Shown here piece by piece: positions 9,130-21,100 of a stretch of 38,533 nucleotides of DNA. How positions within the stretch are numbered: position 1 is the first letter of the stretch; each line of letters opens with the position of its first letter. Source of the DNA: Bacteroidota bacterium (GTDB lineage: Bacteria; Bacteroidota; Rhodothermia; Balneolales; Balneolaceae); the NCBI GenBank assembly GCA_009926145.1, contig RFPJ01000003.1, positions 1 to 38,533 on the forward strand, given 5' to 3'. Below the pieces are notes generated by a model. That model worked only from the letters and a program-made list of their open reading frames with translations, was not told the origin of the DNA and ran no database searches. A program made the position numbers and the translations under genes.

Positions 9130-10332
9130 TTACTCTTTGATAGATGGGAAATCTTCAAAGCCTAATAACTCAGCAACCTTTAGTCCGATTTCGGTATTAT
9201 CCCACCAACCTGAGAATTCAACTGCATGTGGGCCGTAAGCCATTAAAGGTATAGGTGTTCCCGTATGCCCGCTTGTAGTCCATGCAATATCCACTATAGA
9301 ACCTTCTGAATTTGCTCCATTAAACGTCATACCACCCGTTTCGTGATCTGCTGTAACAATAACTAATGTACCTGGGTTATTTTCAGCATAAGAAATAGCG
9401 GTCCCTATAGCGTCATCAAAATCTTTAACCTCTCTTAACACATAAGGTGTATCATTTCCGTGACCACCCCAATCAATTTGTGAACCTTCTACCATTAGAA
9501 AGAAACCATTCTCTCTCTTATCAAGCATTTGTAATGCTTTTGAGGTCATTTCAGATAGTGTAGGGGTTCTATTTTCACTAGGCATCCCTCCATCCGAGAA
9601 AAGACCAACCATTTTATCAGATTCAGTAGCCAACATTTCATCATCTGTAAACACTACAGAGTATCCTTGTTCATCAAATACAGGAAGAAGATTTACATTG
9701 TCTTCTCGGCTACTACCTGTACTATCCATAGGTACGAAATATTCATATCCACCACCCAACATAACGTCTACATTTGCATATACCATTTGTTCTGCAATTT
9801 GGGAATACTTAGAACGGGAATCTATATGACTCACAAAACTCGCTGGAGTAGCGTGTGTTATACCCGAGGTAGAAATGATACCCGTACCCATACCCTTTCG
9901 TTGAGCAAATTCTAGAAGAGTAACACAGTCATTACCATTTTCATCTTGAGCAATAACCCCGTTATTAGTTTTAATCCCACAGGAGAAGGCCGTAGCACCA
10001 GCTGCAGAATCTGTAATTAAATTGTCAGCAGCATAAGTTTTTATAATACCCGTAACTGGGAACCTCTGAACGTGTAATTTACCACCTGGTCCCACTTCAT
10101 TTAATTGGCCACTATATAATTGTGCTACGCCTGTACCATCACCAATCATGAAGATGACTTTATTTATAGCCCTATCCGCCACAAGATTAAGTCTTTCCCC
10201 CTTTATTTCATTTGCACTAGATACGTCTAATGTTTCAGTTTTAAGACCCGTATCATAACCAGAGTCGCCTTGATCGCCACAGCTAATACTTATAGAAGTA
10301 ACAAACAACAATAGGATTGTGAATTTTTTCAT
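9130..10332 (-). CDS. Alkaline phosphatase, PhoA-type, lipoprotein
   Basis: Lipobox SISISCGD; IFMIGDGTGVAQ; nucleophile motif TDSAAGATAFSCG; EGSQIDWGGHGND; VIVTADHETGGM; TSGHTGTPIPLMAYGP. Confidence 0.93.
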   Translation of the reverse strand: MKKFTILLLFVTSISISCGDQGDSGYDTGLKTETLDVSSANEIKGERLNLVADRAINKVIFMIGDGTGVAQLYSGQLNEVGPGGKLHVQRFPVTGIIKTYAADNLITDSAAGATAFSCGIKTNNGVIAQDENGNDCVTLLEFAQRKGMGTGIISTSGITHATPASFVSHIDSRSKYSQIAEQMVYANVDVMLGGGYEYFVPMDSTGSSREDNVNLLPVFDEQGYSVVFTDDEMLATESDKMVGLFSDGGMPSENRTPTLSEMTSKALQMLDKRENGFFLMVEGSQIDWGGHGNDTPYVLREVKDFDDAIGTAISYAENNPGTLVIVTADHETGGMTFNGANSEGSIVDIAWTTSGHTGTPIPLMAYGPHAVEFSGWWDNTEIGLKVAELLGFEDFPSIKE

Positions 10333-10405
10333 AGTCGTTTATGTATGATGTATTTGTATGACTATAAATTCGTAGTTACTATTAACAATCGCTAACTATT
10401 CTTTG

Positions 10406-12085
10406 TTAAATCTTTATACCCCAAACTCCCTTTGCTGGTTTAGGTGCATTTTTTGCCCGTTCTGATGCTTGATTAAGTGTTTTTATTTCAACTTTTGGAG
10501 AAAACTTCTTAGGATTTTTCTTTGATTTAGAAGACTTTTTTGGCTGAGATTTTGATTTATTTTTCGATTTTTTTTGATCTTTTTTTAATGTCACCGTCAC
10601 CGTTGGTTTAGAGCTCTTAGTTGTTTTCGAAACCTGCTTTGACTCCTTGGACTCGCTTGTCTGCTCATTCTTTTCATCCTCAGCTTTTGAAATTTCAGGT
10701 AATTTGACTTCACCATCAACCATCAAAAAGATTTCTAAAACCCCATCCTCCTTTCTATTAAACTGTACATGTTCAGCTTTTGTAAAATCAGGCGTAACCG
10801 TGGATTGAGTTTTCTGAACCTCAGCGCCATCATTCTCATGGCTTCCAACTTCTTGATTAGCCGATTGTTTCTTACTTTTTGTTATTACAACTAATTTGGA
10901 ATCTTCAGATGTTTTTTTGCCTTTTTTTGTTTTCTTGGCGGCCTGTTGATCATTTTCAAAAAGAGTGTCAATGCTGCCCTTATCTACAGTAATAACGTCT
11001 AAGCTTTTGCCAACTTTCTTTTCAATAGCCTCAAAGTATTTTTGATCTTGCCTATTTACCAGAGTGATGGCTGTACCACTTTTATCGTATCTCCCCGTTC
11101 TACCAATTCGATGAATGTAATCCTCCACGGCTCTCGGTACATCATAATTGATGATCATTGAAACATCCTGTATGTCAATACCTCTCGCCAACACGTCTGT
11201 AGCTACAATGACAGATATTTGACCATTCTTGAATGACTGAAGGGCTTTATTTCTCTCATTTTGATCTCGGTCTCCATGAATGGCAACCGATTCAACATCA
11301 ATTTTTCTAAGTGCGTTTACAAGTTGATCTGCACCTTTTTTGGTCGCTGTGAATATGATGCACGAATTCCAGTCATGCTTACTAAAATAACGTTGAATAA
11401 ATCGAATCTTTTCTCGACCATCCAAAATAAAGGCCTTCTGTTCAACTGAATTAGAAGTCATTGATACTGCAATTTCAACCTTTTTTGGGTTGTTCATTAT
11501 TTTGTTAGCCAGACTGTGAATGTCTTTTGGCATAGTGGCGGAGAACAGTAAATTCTGTCGCTTCTTGGGTAATTTATCTATGATATGTTGAACATCTGGA
11601 AGAAATCCCATATCTAACATTCGATCAGCTTCATCCAGAATTAGAAATTCGATACCCGAAAAATCTATATCAGAAACCTTCATCTGATCTATTAATCTCC
11701 CTGGTGTTGCTACTAAAATATCAACACCTGCTTTAATAGCTGATGCTTGTTTACCAAAATCTTCACCTCCGATAATAGTAGCTGAACTAGTACCCGTATG
11801 ATATCCTAATGCAAATATCTGTTCGTCTATTTGCTGAGCAAGTTCTCGTGTTGGTGATAATATTAATGTCCGGATATGGTCTTTCTTTTCTTTGAGCATT
11901 AATTCCAAAACTGGAATTACAAATGCTCCTGTTTTACCAGTTCCTGTCTGAGCAGCTCCTAAAACATCATGTCCCTCTAATAAAAGTGGGATGCATTGTT
12001 CCTGAATAGGCGTAGGCTCTTGAAATCCTACATCATTTAAACCTGCTTGTAATAGTTCGTGTAGATTAAAATCTTTAAATAACAA
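10406..12085 (-). CDS. DEAD-box RNA helicase, RhlE-like, with Lys/Ser-rich C-terminal tail
   Basis: AAQTGTGKTGAF, PTRELAQQ, DEAD (LDEADRMLDMGF), SAT (FSATMP), HRIGRTGR; basic low-complexity tail (KKDQKKSKNKSKSQPKKSSKSKKNPKK). Confidence 0.95.
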   Translation of the reverse strand: MLFKDFNLHELLQAGLNDVGFQEPTPIQEQCIPLLLEGHDVLGAAQTGTGKTGAFVIPVLELMLKEKKDHIRTLILSPTRELAQQIDEQIFALGYHTGTSSATIIGGEDFGKQASAIKAGVDILVATPGRLIDQMKVSDIDFSGIEFLILDEADRMLDMGFLPDVQHIIDKLPKKRQNLLFSATMPKDIHSLANKIMNNPKKVEIAVSMTSNSVEQKAFILDGREKIRFIQRYFSKHDWNSCIIFTATKKGADQLVNALRKIDVESVAIHGDRDQNERNKALQSFKNGQISVIVATDVLARGIDIQDVSMIINYDVPRAVEDYIHRIGRTGRYDKSGTAITLVNRQDQKYFEAIEKKVGKSLDVITVDKGSIDTLFENDQQAAKKTKKGKKTSEDSKLVVITKSKKQSANQEVGSHENDGAEVQKTQSTVTPDFTKAEHVQFNRKEDGVLEIFLMVDGEVKLPEISKAEDEKNEQTSESKESKQVSKTTKSSKPTVTVTLKKDQKKSKNKSKSQPKKSSKSKKNPKKFSPKVEIKTLNQASERAKNAPKPAKGVWGIKI

Positions 12086-12216
12086 TGGTAGTATAAATAG
12101 TCTATTGGTTTAACCTAATATACATACAATATGTGAAAAGTGTTTTAGTGTATGATTTATTCTATCTTAGTATGATAATTGAATATTTTTAAATCATCTT
12201 AATCAAATACTTATAT

Positions 12217-12936
12217 ATGTTACCTGAAAAGACATCTAAATTAGGCGTTCTAGGATTATTAACCATCGCCTCAATATCTCTTGCTTGTACATCAGAGAGT
12301 TCTACTTATCCTGAAAAAGCATCCCTCAACTCATTAGTTGATAGTGTGAGTTACGCCATTGGTTATCAAAATGGAAATCAACTATCTGCTCAAGGATTTG
12401 GAAATGTTGACTTAGATAATTTTATCGCGGGATTTCAATCCGGTCAAAACAGCACTGAGAATGAAATGGCAGATGTTAATATTCAGGAACTTTTTGGCAG
12501 ATTCGGTCAGTATCTCATGGATCAAATGAAGGTCGAAAATCTAGAAGAACAAAAAGCATTTTTAGCCGAAAACAGATCTAAAGAAGGTGTTATGGAAACA
12601 GCTTCAGGCTTACAATATAAAGTTCTTGAAGAAGGTACAGGGGATTCTCCTACTGCTGAAAACACGGTGGTTGTTCAGTACGAGGGTACTCTCATTGATG
12701 GTACCCGCTTCGATGGTACATATGATGAATTAGGGAATCCCGGAGAACCCGCTGAATTTGTGTTGGGAGGTGTAATACCTGGCTGGACTGAGGGTTTACA
12801 ATTAATGAAGGAAGGTGCTGTTTACATGTTCTACATACCATCAGAATTAGCGTATGGTGAAAATCCAAGACCTGGTGGCGCGATTCAGCCAAATGACATG
12901 CTTATATTCAAAATTGAATTGACTGAAGTTAAATAA
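12217..12936 (+). CDS. FKBP-type peptidyl-prolyl isomerase, FkpA/Mip-like lipoprotein
   Basis: Lipobox ISLACTSE; SVSYAIGYQNGNQL; ETASGLQYKVLEEGTGDSPTAENTVVVQYEGTLIDGTRFD; ELAYGENPRPGGAIQPNDMLIFKIEL. Confidence 0.94.
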   Translation: MLPEKTSKLGVLGLLTIASISLACTSESSTYPEKASLNSLVDSVSYAIGYQNGNQLSAQGFGNVDLDNFIAGFQSGQNSTENEMADVNIQELFGRFGQYLMDQMKVENLEEQKAFLAENRSKEGVMETASGLQYKVLEEGTGDSPTAENTVVVQYEGTLIDGTRFDGTYDELGNPGEPAEFVLGGVIPGWTEGLQLMKEGAVYMFYIPSELAYGENPRPGGAIQPNDMLIFKIELTEVK

Positions 12937-12937
12937 G

Positions 12938-14677
12938 CTAGCTAAAAATTTTTTTCATTAGGCCGGTTCTACGACTTGTACTTGTAGAAACGGCTTTTTT
13001 TATTTGATCTGGTGTTGCAAGTACTGTAACTGATTTCTTTGCTCTGGTAACGGCTGTATAGAGTAACTCACGCGTGTGTAATAGAGAATCCTCTGGATTC
13101 AAAACCACGAGAACGTGATCAAACTCAGATCCTTGAGATTTATGAATAGTGAGCGCAAACGCAAGGTCATAACGAGGTAATCTACTGACCAATATATCCT
13201 CTTTCCCTCCATCTAGTTTAGCAATCATATCTGGAGAAATAGAGCTGCATACTCCCATATCGCCATTAAATAGATTGGTATTGGAATCATTGACTTGAAC
13301 AATAACAGGACGCCCCAGATACCAAGCAGATGAACTATTCGGAGCATTTTGTTTACTCGCACTTTGGTCCATGATACGATTAATAATATGACATCCGAAT
13401 GAACCCACTTTATGAGGACTCAGGACCTTATAACTATCCTTCGAATCGCTATCCTTAAGTAAAGCTAGCGAATATTCAAGGTCATTTGCAGCCCATGAAC
13501 TAAGTAAAGGTACATGCATGTCTAGGTCTGATTTCGAAACAACCCAATTTAGGTCAGCATTTGAAGAGTCCAAGAGTAATTGCTCCACTAAGGTGGTGTC
13601 CCCTTTTTTTATAGCATCAGCTAATTCAGGGATGTGACTTGCTTCATTCTGCCTATACACTCTACTTAACTCAAAAACTTGATAAGGTGATGAATCCTCG
13701 AATGAGGCAGATGAAACCGCACATAAATCTCCAAGCAAATTACCCGCTTCAACAGACTCTAGTTGGTGATGATCGCCTAACAACACCAACTGTGTATGAT
13801 GATCTAATGCTGTTAATACATGATAAAACAAATCAATGTCAATCATAGAAGCTTCATCAATAATAATGAGATCGGCCGAAAGTTTATTTTTTTTCGTGCG
13901 TCGGAATGTGCCATCCCATTGAGCATGAAGCATTCGATGTATGGTCATAGGACTACCATACACTTCAATCAAATCGCTCGCTATCGATTGTTCCATTCGT
14001 TTTGCAGCCTTACCTGTAGGAGCTGCCAAAACAATACTCTTGTTTGGAAACCATTGTTGGTAAACCCTTAAAATTTTCTCCAGAGTAAATGTTTTACCCG
14101 TACCTGGTCCACCTGTTACAATACTAAAGCGTGAATTAAAAATCTGAAACAACACCTTTAACTTAGCGTCGTCTAATTCGGCAAAATTATTGATAACCCA
14201 ATCTTTATACTCCGAAAATGAAATGGGTAATATATTATCTGAAAGGAAGTTTGATTTGGTATCACTATTTTGATTCAGCCAATCGGCAATATACTGCTCA
14301 TAAACCCAGTATCGATGCATATAGAGACGATCTTCCTCTAAAATAAATGGCTTAAATTCTCCCTTTATGGGAAGTGCCTCCAACGCTTGAAGAATGAAAT
14401 CATGGGACCATTCTTCTCCCTTTAATCGTAAATATAAATCATGAAGTAGTGAACTGGGCTCGATTAAATCATTCACGGTAGTACAAACATAACCCATTCG
14501 GTGGTATTGATACCATTGCAAAAGTAAAAAACGCTGTGCATGCCCCTGTTCAGATGCCGCATGATTTGCACCAAATTCTTCATATAAGTACGAATTAAAC
14601 GCCTTGTAAAACTGATATTCAGTGTTCGATACAGATTGCTTAGTTAACCAATCACCAATGATATCTGGAGCGCTCAT
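12938..14677 (-). CDS. recD: Exodeoxyribonuclease V subunit alpha (RecD)
   Basis: VTGGPGTGKTFTLEKIL; IIDEASMIDIDLFYHVL; LLGDHHQLESVEAGNLLGDL; ALTIHKSQGSEFDHVLVVL; ELLYTAVTRAKK. Confidence 0.95.
   Translation of the reverse strand: MSAPDIIGDWLTKQSVSNTEYQFYKAFNSYLYEEFGANHAASEQGHAQRFLLLQWYQYHRMGYVCTTVNDLIEPSSLLHDLYLRLKGEEWSHDFILQALEALPIKGEFKPFILEEDRLYMHRYWVYEQYIADWLNQNSDTKSNFLSDNILPISFSEYKDWVINNFAELDDAKLKVLFQIFNSRFSIVTGGPGTGKTFTLEKILRVYQQWFPNKSIVLAAPTGKAAKRMEQSIASDLIEVYGSPMTIHRMLHAQWDGTFRRTKKNKLSADLIIIDEASMIDIDLFYHVLTALDHHTQLVLLGDHHQLESVEAGNLLGDLCAVSSASFEDSSPYQVFELSRVYRQNEASHIPELADAIKKGDTTLVEQLLLDSSNADLNWVVSKSDLDMHVPLLSSWAANDLEYSLALLKDSDSKDSYKVLSPHKVGSFGCHIINRIMDQSASKQNAPNSSSAWYLGRPVIVQVNDSNTNLFNGDMGVCSSISPDMIAKLDGGKEDILVSRLPRYDLAFALTIHKSQGSEFDHVLVVLNPEDSLLHTRELLYTAVTRAKKSVTVLATPDQIKKAVSTSTSRRTGLMKKIFS
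12962..13001 (+). terminator. Intrinsic terminator for the upstream + strand FKBP gene, lying inside the 3' end of convergent recD
   Basis: Stem gccggttctacga (12962-12974) / ttgtagaaacggc (12982-12994), one mismatch and one G-T pair, 7-nt loop cttgtac, followed by T7 (12995-13001). Confidence 0.75.
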
Positions 14678-17600
14678 TATACCCTCTCCTTTGGTAGTAA
14701 TTCAACCATTAGGTCGGATATTGTTTGGATATTTGGACGATGATGATATTTGCCATTATCAGGATTTTCACTTTGTAACCCACGTACAAATACATAGAGA
14801 TATCCACCAAAATGTCTATCATAATCATATCCACTCATGTAAGTGCTAAGGTACATGTGCAAGGCTAGGCTATAAAGATGCCCTTGGACATCAAAACTCA
14901 AATCTAACATAGCCCTATTCAATTGTTCTGGCACATACGCATTCTCACCCTTCAGAGTATTGGTCTTATAATCTAATACATAAAATTTCCCATTATGTTC
15001 GAATACTAAATCAATAAATCCCTTGAGAAATCCCTTGGGTAGTGATGGTTTGTTGGAATTTATGCCATCTATATTATCATTACCCCTTCCCCTAATTAAG
15101 GTATACAGAGTCTCGGGTTCAAGGGAATCCGATGTAATGAGAAACGGTTTCTCCACAATTATTTGCCTTTTGGTTAGGTCTTTTAAGCTACAAGACTGAA
15201 TTAATTCGGTATCCATTGTGGCGCGTACCCAGGAGTAGATTTGCTCTGAATGAGCTTCATTCAACCCGAAATTGCTAGACTCTTGAAGTACCCATTCTCT
15301 ATAATTGAACGGACCAAGTACCCATTGCTCCAACAACTGTTCCATTAATCTATGGAAAAAACTCCCAATCTCTGCCCCCTTAGGCATAGTTTCAATTTTT
15401 GTTCTATCCTTAGAATCCTCTGAATATTCATCTTCTCGATCATCATCCTTTAACTGTATGGATTTTGAAAATATTGAAAAATCGGTTGTAGAAGACTGAT
15501 GATTTTTTAAACTCGAATAGGAATGGATTCGACGATAATTTTGGAGTGATTCGGGTGTTTGCAACTCATTCAATTTCAAGTCAACTGATGCGGCTACATG
15601 TTTCGGCGATAGTAACTGGGTCTTAATAGCCGGTAATTCAGAGCTTGACCATGCCTTAAAGGGGGCATACAATTCGTTTAATGCACCTGATATTTGCGAT
15701 GCCAATGTGTCGGCATGCTCATCAGAACTGGATTTAGGAGCTGTTCTTGGGGATCTCATTTTTGATTCAATCAAAGACCCTAAAAGCGCTTTATCCATAC
15801 ATGTTGCTAGGAGTCCCGAACTCCACCCACTCATTCCAGAATGATTGTAGAGGAAACATAGAGACTCGGCTCTGGTAATGGATACGTAAGCTAGACGAAT
15901 TCTGTTGGCTATCTCTTCTCGCATCATCGAGATAATGGTTGCTGCATGCAAATTTTTGGAGCTAGCAACTAGACGTATATCATAGTATTGATTGCCATCA
16001 ATGCGATATTTAATAATTTTGTTGGTGATTGTTGGAGTTTTACCAGCCGACTCGAATGGGCAAAATACGACAGGAAATTGTAAACCCTTACTACGATGAG
16101 TGGTAATGATGTTTACCATCTGTTCATCGGTGTTGAGTCGAATGATTTCTTCATCTTCTTCAATGCGATGCTCAGAATTTTGAGATTCAAAAAAGTGGAT
16201 CAGTCCATTCAGGCCTAAGCCTTTGGATTTTTGTTGGCGTTGTATAATCTCTAAAAGATGATCGATATTGGTTACAATTCGCTCAAAGTCACTATTTAGT
16301 GGCCATTGGTCATAAAGCTTTAAGTGCTCAAATAAATCTCTAAGGACCCATGCTACATCTTTTTTCTGAATATCTTCAGATGCCTTGTAAATAGCATCCA
16401 ATAGGTGTGTCCAAAATACACCGTCGGTTTGTTTTGTTCTCAATTGTTCTGCTGTAAAACCACTCACCGGGTGAGCTAAAACGTAATTGATAACTTTTTC
16501 CTGATTTGGGTTTTGTAAGATACCTAGCCAAGTACGTATATACTCTGATTCTTGAGTTTGATATATCGATTCTTGAGAATTGATAATAGCCGGTATGCCG
16601 TTTCTCGTCAGCAGTTTATATATATCGAATGCCTGAAAATTGGTATGAACAAGTATCGCAATGTCGGAGGGTTGTATCTTTTTCATAGCGATACCCTGTG
16701 GCCCATTAGTGGAGAGATACAAAGAATTATTGAGTAGATAGTTAACCCTCTTACCTAAATCATTCATTATGGCGGCACTTGTCTGTTCGGATGTTTGGGA
16801 TGGAATGGGTATCCACTGAATAGGATTTAAACGCTTAGTTCCCTCTTCGTTTAGCCATATATGATTATTGTACTTAGCATATTCCTGAGATTCTTTGCCC
16901 GATTTTTCAGAGGGATGATGACTATTTTGATAATCAATGGGCAACCAAAAGGGTAGCTTGGAAGATTCAGATGAAAAAAATTGGTTAGTGAAGGCTAATA
17001 ATTCAGGGTTAGATCGATAATTATAAGAAAGCTTATAATGATGATCTTTATTCACCCATTCTTTCGCCTCTAAGTAGGTATGAATATCGGCCCCACGAAA
17101 ACCATAAATAGCTTGCTTGGGATCACCAATCAAATACAAGGTGCCCTCAGAAAAACCTTCAAATAATTTCTTAAATATGGCAAATTGATAGGTATCAGTA
17201 TCTTGAAATTCATCAATTAGAGCCACTGGAAATGCATGTCTAAGGACTGATAAAAACTCTAAATCTGCCTGATTAATCACTTTAGATACCATCCGAATCA
17301 AATCGTTATAGTCAAGCTTAGCTCTCTTCTTCTTCTCTTGACCAAAACGCACTCTAAGTTCTTGAATCCAAAGATCGGTGAGTGAGTGAAAGAGTTCCTC
17401 TTGTGCTTCATCCACTTCCCAATAGCTCGCGGGAAATTCAGTTTCAACATAATGGGTAAAGGATTCTAAGGAAGTTGGAGTATTACCCGCGCTTAGATAA
17501 TCCTCAAATGCTTGAATTAAAGCACTTCTAGGATGAATTGGAAGCTCATCATAGAGGATATTGCCAAATTTAGAGTAAAATTCTTCTGGACTCTTAATAC

Positions 17601-18156
17601 CCTTACCCGTTTGTAGTATGATATTCTGAAATAATCGTTTTACTTGTGAATCTGTTGGTGCAAAAAAATGACGCCAAGAAGATCGAAGCAAATCCATAAT
17701 CAATGATTCTGGATTGGTTAGGAGCTCAAAATCCGGACTTACGCCAAACTGAAACGGATAATCTCGAAGTAACTTTTGACAAAATCCGTGTATAGTCGAT
17801 ATATGAGATTCATCAAATTCTAACACCGCATGTTGCAATCGAGAAATCACCTTCTGATTTGACGCATACTTCTGAGAAGCATATTCCAGAAATTCATCAT
17901 TTGAAGGTTCCAAATCTTGGGAATCTTGAAGCCTTTCCAAAACTTCGCGGCATCGTGACTGTATTCTCTCTCGTAATTCAACAGTAGCTGCATCTGTGAA
18001 GGTTAACACCAATAGTTCACGAATATCGTGATTGGTTTCTGCAATTAAGCGTACAAATAACGAACTGATATTATAGGTCTTACCTGTCCCAGCATTGGCC
18101 TCAACCAAGTGAATTCCCTTAAGGCTCGCATGCTTTACATCAAAATCCTGCATCAT
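14677..18156 (-). CDS. recB: Exodeoxyribonuclease V subunit beta (RecB)
   Basis: VEANAGTGKTYNISSLFVRLI; LIDEFQDTDTYQFAIFKKLF; LIGDPKQAIYGFRGADI; C-terminal nuclease motif GFIDLVFEHNGKFYVLDYKTN. Confidence 0.96.
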   Translation of the reverse strand: MMQDFDVKHASLKGIHLVEANAGTGKTYNISSLFVRLIAETNHDIRELLVLTFTDAATVELRERIQSRCREVLERLQDSQDLEPSNDEFLEYASQKYASNQKVISRLQHAVLEFDESHISTIHGFCQKLLRDYPFQFGVSPDFELLTNPESLIMDLLRSSWRHFFAPTDSQVKRLFQNIILQTGKGIKSPEEFYSKFGNILYDELPIHPRSALIQAFEDYLSAGNTPTSLESFTHYVETEFPASYWEVDEAQEELFHSLTDLWIQELRVRFGQEKKKRAKLDYNDLIRMVSKVINQADLEFLSVLRHAFPVALIDEFQDTDTYQFAIFKKLFEGFSEGTLYLIGDPKQAIYGFRGADIHTYLEAKEWVNKDHHYKLSYNYRSNPELLAFTNQFFSSESSKLPFWLPIDYQNSHHPSEKSGKESQEYAKYNNHIWLNEEGTKRLNPIQWIPIPSQTSEQTSAAIMNDLGKRVNYLLNNSLYLSTNGPQGIAMKKIQPSDIAILVHTNFQAFDIYKLLTRNGIPAIINSQESIYQTQESEYIRTWLGILQNPNQEKVINYVLAHPVSGFTAEQLRTKQTDGVFWTHLLDAIYKASEDIQKKDVAWVLRDLFEHLKLYDQWPLNSDFERIVTNIDHLLEIIQRQQKSKGLGLNGLIHFFESQNSEHRIEEDEEIIRLNTDEQMVNIITTHRSKGLQFPVVFCPFESAGKTPTITNKIIKYRIDGNQYYDIRLVASSKNLHAATIISMMREEIANRIRLAYVSITRAESLCFLYNHSGMSGWSSGLLATCMDKALLGSLIESKMRSPRTAPKSSSDEHADTLASQISGALNELYAPFKAWSSSELPAIKTQLLSPKHVAASVDLKLNELQTPESLQNYRRIHSYSSLKNHQSSTTDFSIFSKSIQLKDDDREDEYSEDSKDRTKIETMPKGAEIGSFFHRLMEQLLEQWVLGPFNYREWVLQESSNFGLNEAHSEQIYSWVRATMDTELIQSCSLKDLTKRQIIVEKPFLITSDSLEPETLYTLIRGRGNDNIDGINSNKPSLPKGFLKGFIDLVFEHNGKFYVLDYKTNTLKGENAYVPEQLNRAMLDLSFDVQGHLYSLALHMYLSTYMSGYDYDRHFGGYLYVFVRGLQSENPDNGKYHHRPNIQTISDLMVELLPKERV

Positions 18157-21100
18157 CTAAGGCCTTTAAAGGGTTTATCATCACTAACTGTATTCCATTC
18201 ATCCCAAAACTCATAGCTTTTTGTGACAAATAAGTCATCTTCAACCGGGGCATGTTCCCCCCAAATCATACTGTTCCAAATATCTTCTGATTCACTGGGT
18301 AAAGGAGACTCATAAGTCTTGGGAAACCATTCCGCTTTGGCCTTAGCCCTTGCTTTACTTTCATCAAAAACTTTTTTTCTCTTGTCGTATCCACCGGTGA
18401 TGAAAGCAAAAGAACTCTGAGGTAAAAAATGAAGCGATTCTACTGATTGAACACTCTGTTTGTAACCTTTAACGATCCGTTTCAAAGTCTCTAACGCTTG
18501 ATCACTATGTTCTATCGAAAGCGTACAAACTCGAGGCAAGTTAGATTTTAAATAATAGTAATTCGCTTCATTCGCCTTATTAGATACGGCATTGAAAAGG
18601 AATTTTATCCAATATTCAATGGCATATTTAGTACTCATTGAGCCCAATCGGAAATCTTGAATCGATTGATTTTGGCCAAGTTGTAGATTTCCAAATAGTT
18701 TAGAATCATCGAGTGTTATTTCGGTTTGAACCATACCAACCTGTCGCTGTGAAGGAACCACTAATTCATAAAAAGAGTGTATTTCGGCGTATAATTCATC
18801 AAACTTTGGCTGATACACCCCCAAAGGTGGAATAATTTTTTTAGACTCTAAATACATTTGGCATTCACTTTTGGAATAATCTTGCACTATGGAATCCCAA
18901 ATAGAATTTTTCACCAAATATGTATCCAAATGATTTAGCTCATACTGCTCAAAATCCATTAGTTCACGTGATTCATACGCTGGTTTAATACTGAGCTGCC
19001 TTTCCAAAAGATATTTTGCTGGATGCTGATAAAAGCGAATCAAATCAACTATATCAATTGAATCAAATGTCTTTTTTTCAATGCTTAGGCCTTCATAAAA
19101 TTGATTCGTTACAAAACTCTGGTTCCTATTTTGAACGGATAATTTGGTAGTAAGCTGCTGGTAATAATGCTTATGAAAGGAAACCTTATCCGTATCGGAC
19201 TGGAAATAATCTTGTGAAAATCCATGTAATCGATGATCGAATACTAAGAGTTTTGGCGATATTGCTGCAGTCGATGAATGGCTACTTATGGTGTGATTCC
19301 GATAAAACTCATGGTGTAAATAACGCAGTTGAGTGATCAAGGGTGAAGGATTCTTAACCTTATTTGTATGCACATCAGATCCTTCGTAGCTGAGGAAGTA
19401 ACGTTGGCGGGTAAGTGAAAGACGTTCAATAAACAAGCGATGTAAATCCTTTTTTCTTTCACGTTCGCCTGAAATGGGATGCCGATGAATAAGATCAAAT
19501 ATAGGCCTTGTTTGATTTCCTGGTAACACTTGTTCATTAAGGCCCAACATAGCCACGTAATTGAAAGGGATAAGGCGATTTGGAATATGTTCACTAACTA
19601 AAATACCAAAGCCATAAGTAGAGGCATGATTATCCTTTTCTATGGCTACTTGACGAAACCATTTCAAAAATAGTTCTTGGCTTATCGATACATTCGCATA
19701 CGAGAGTTCTAGTTTTAACTTATCTAACCATTGTATTTCTGTATCAAATACCCATCCCTCCTCGTTTCGAATAGTTTCAAAGTTTTCAATAAAAACTTTT
19801 TGAATCCAGTCAATCCATTCAACGGTTGATCTATTTGCATGTAAACCTTTAGAAAGTAATCTTAAACGGTCAAAGAGGAGTTGAAGCTTTGATAGTACCT
19901 CAAGGTGGTCATTCTTACGGATTAAATGAGAAGGACTAGGTGAAATACTGTCTTGGAACTCTTTTTCATTAAACAAGAAGCCTCTCCACCATGACAATAA
20001 CCCTTCTTTAAAACTAAACGGATGACTTTCTTCAAGACCAAAGTGAATGTTTGTCTGGGTAATCCAATGTTTAATCTGATTAACATCCTCGTCTGAAATA
20101 TCATATACCCTAGCTATGTTTGGATCATTTAACACATCAACCAACTCATTCATTTTGAAATCACCACTCACCAACTCTAAAATCATCATCAGACTACTTC
20201 TAAGCGTTTGAGCATGATTTAATGGTAAATAAACAGGAACACGTGGTTCTTGTCCAAATATATGAGTTATGATAGGTGCGTAGGTCAATAAGTCAGGCAC
20301 CGATATTCCAATGGTGTCTAATGCTACATCGGGATTTTGCTTTATGAATGAAAGTATATCATCTTTTAGCACCTCTACCTCTCGTTTCGGCGAATGACAA
20401 CTATGTATAGTGCCCTCTAAGTCTAATATTTTTTCGAGTGTGAATACAGAATCTTTAGATTCTTGAGGCATTTGTGGTCTTTGGAGGTTTTCACTGATTC
20501 TCAACAGACCCTCGGAACTACGACAACTCTGTTCCCATTTTAAACTTAAGTTTTTTAAAAATGGACTAAAGGTAGTTCCCCTCCTCTGACTGCTCGAAGA
20601 AAAACTACTATAGTTAACTAAATGCACAATACAAACGGTCGACAAACCCTCCATACTCTTCAGCAGTACCTCTCCCCAATCTCGTTCTCCTAACACAAAT
20701 AATTGCTTAGGTAATTGATTCTTCAAGCTTTCTATTTCAGCACTTTGAAGTAGTTCAAACCATCTACGGTAGATACTACTTCTTGAAATATGATTATTCG
20801 ATTCAGCTATGAAACTATCGGTAATAGATTTCCATAGTCGCATCTGGAGTTCAAGTTGACTGTCGGTAATTGCGTCGTGAGGATATTTGGATTCATGAAT
20901 TCCCTTCTCCCAACCCAAAATCATTTGAGGCCGAACATTTAAATACTGATCAAAAACATCGGCATACTGCTGGGCCAATGCAAAGCGCTGCATTTCATCC
21001 TCAAGTCCCTGATATACTTCCATGAAAAGGGGGTCCTTCTCCAAAAGTTCAAAAATCCTAAAACTCAAAGCATTAAGATCTGTGGGTAATTTTTTAGGTA

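Noticed and set aside
10406-10980. Lys/Ser-rich repeats in the helicase tail as a repeat element
   Set aside because: Ordinary low-complexity basic tail common in RhlE-type helicases; not a DNA repeat.
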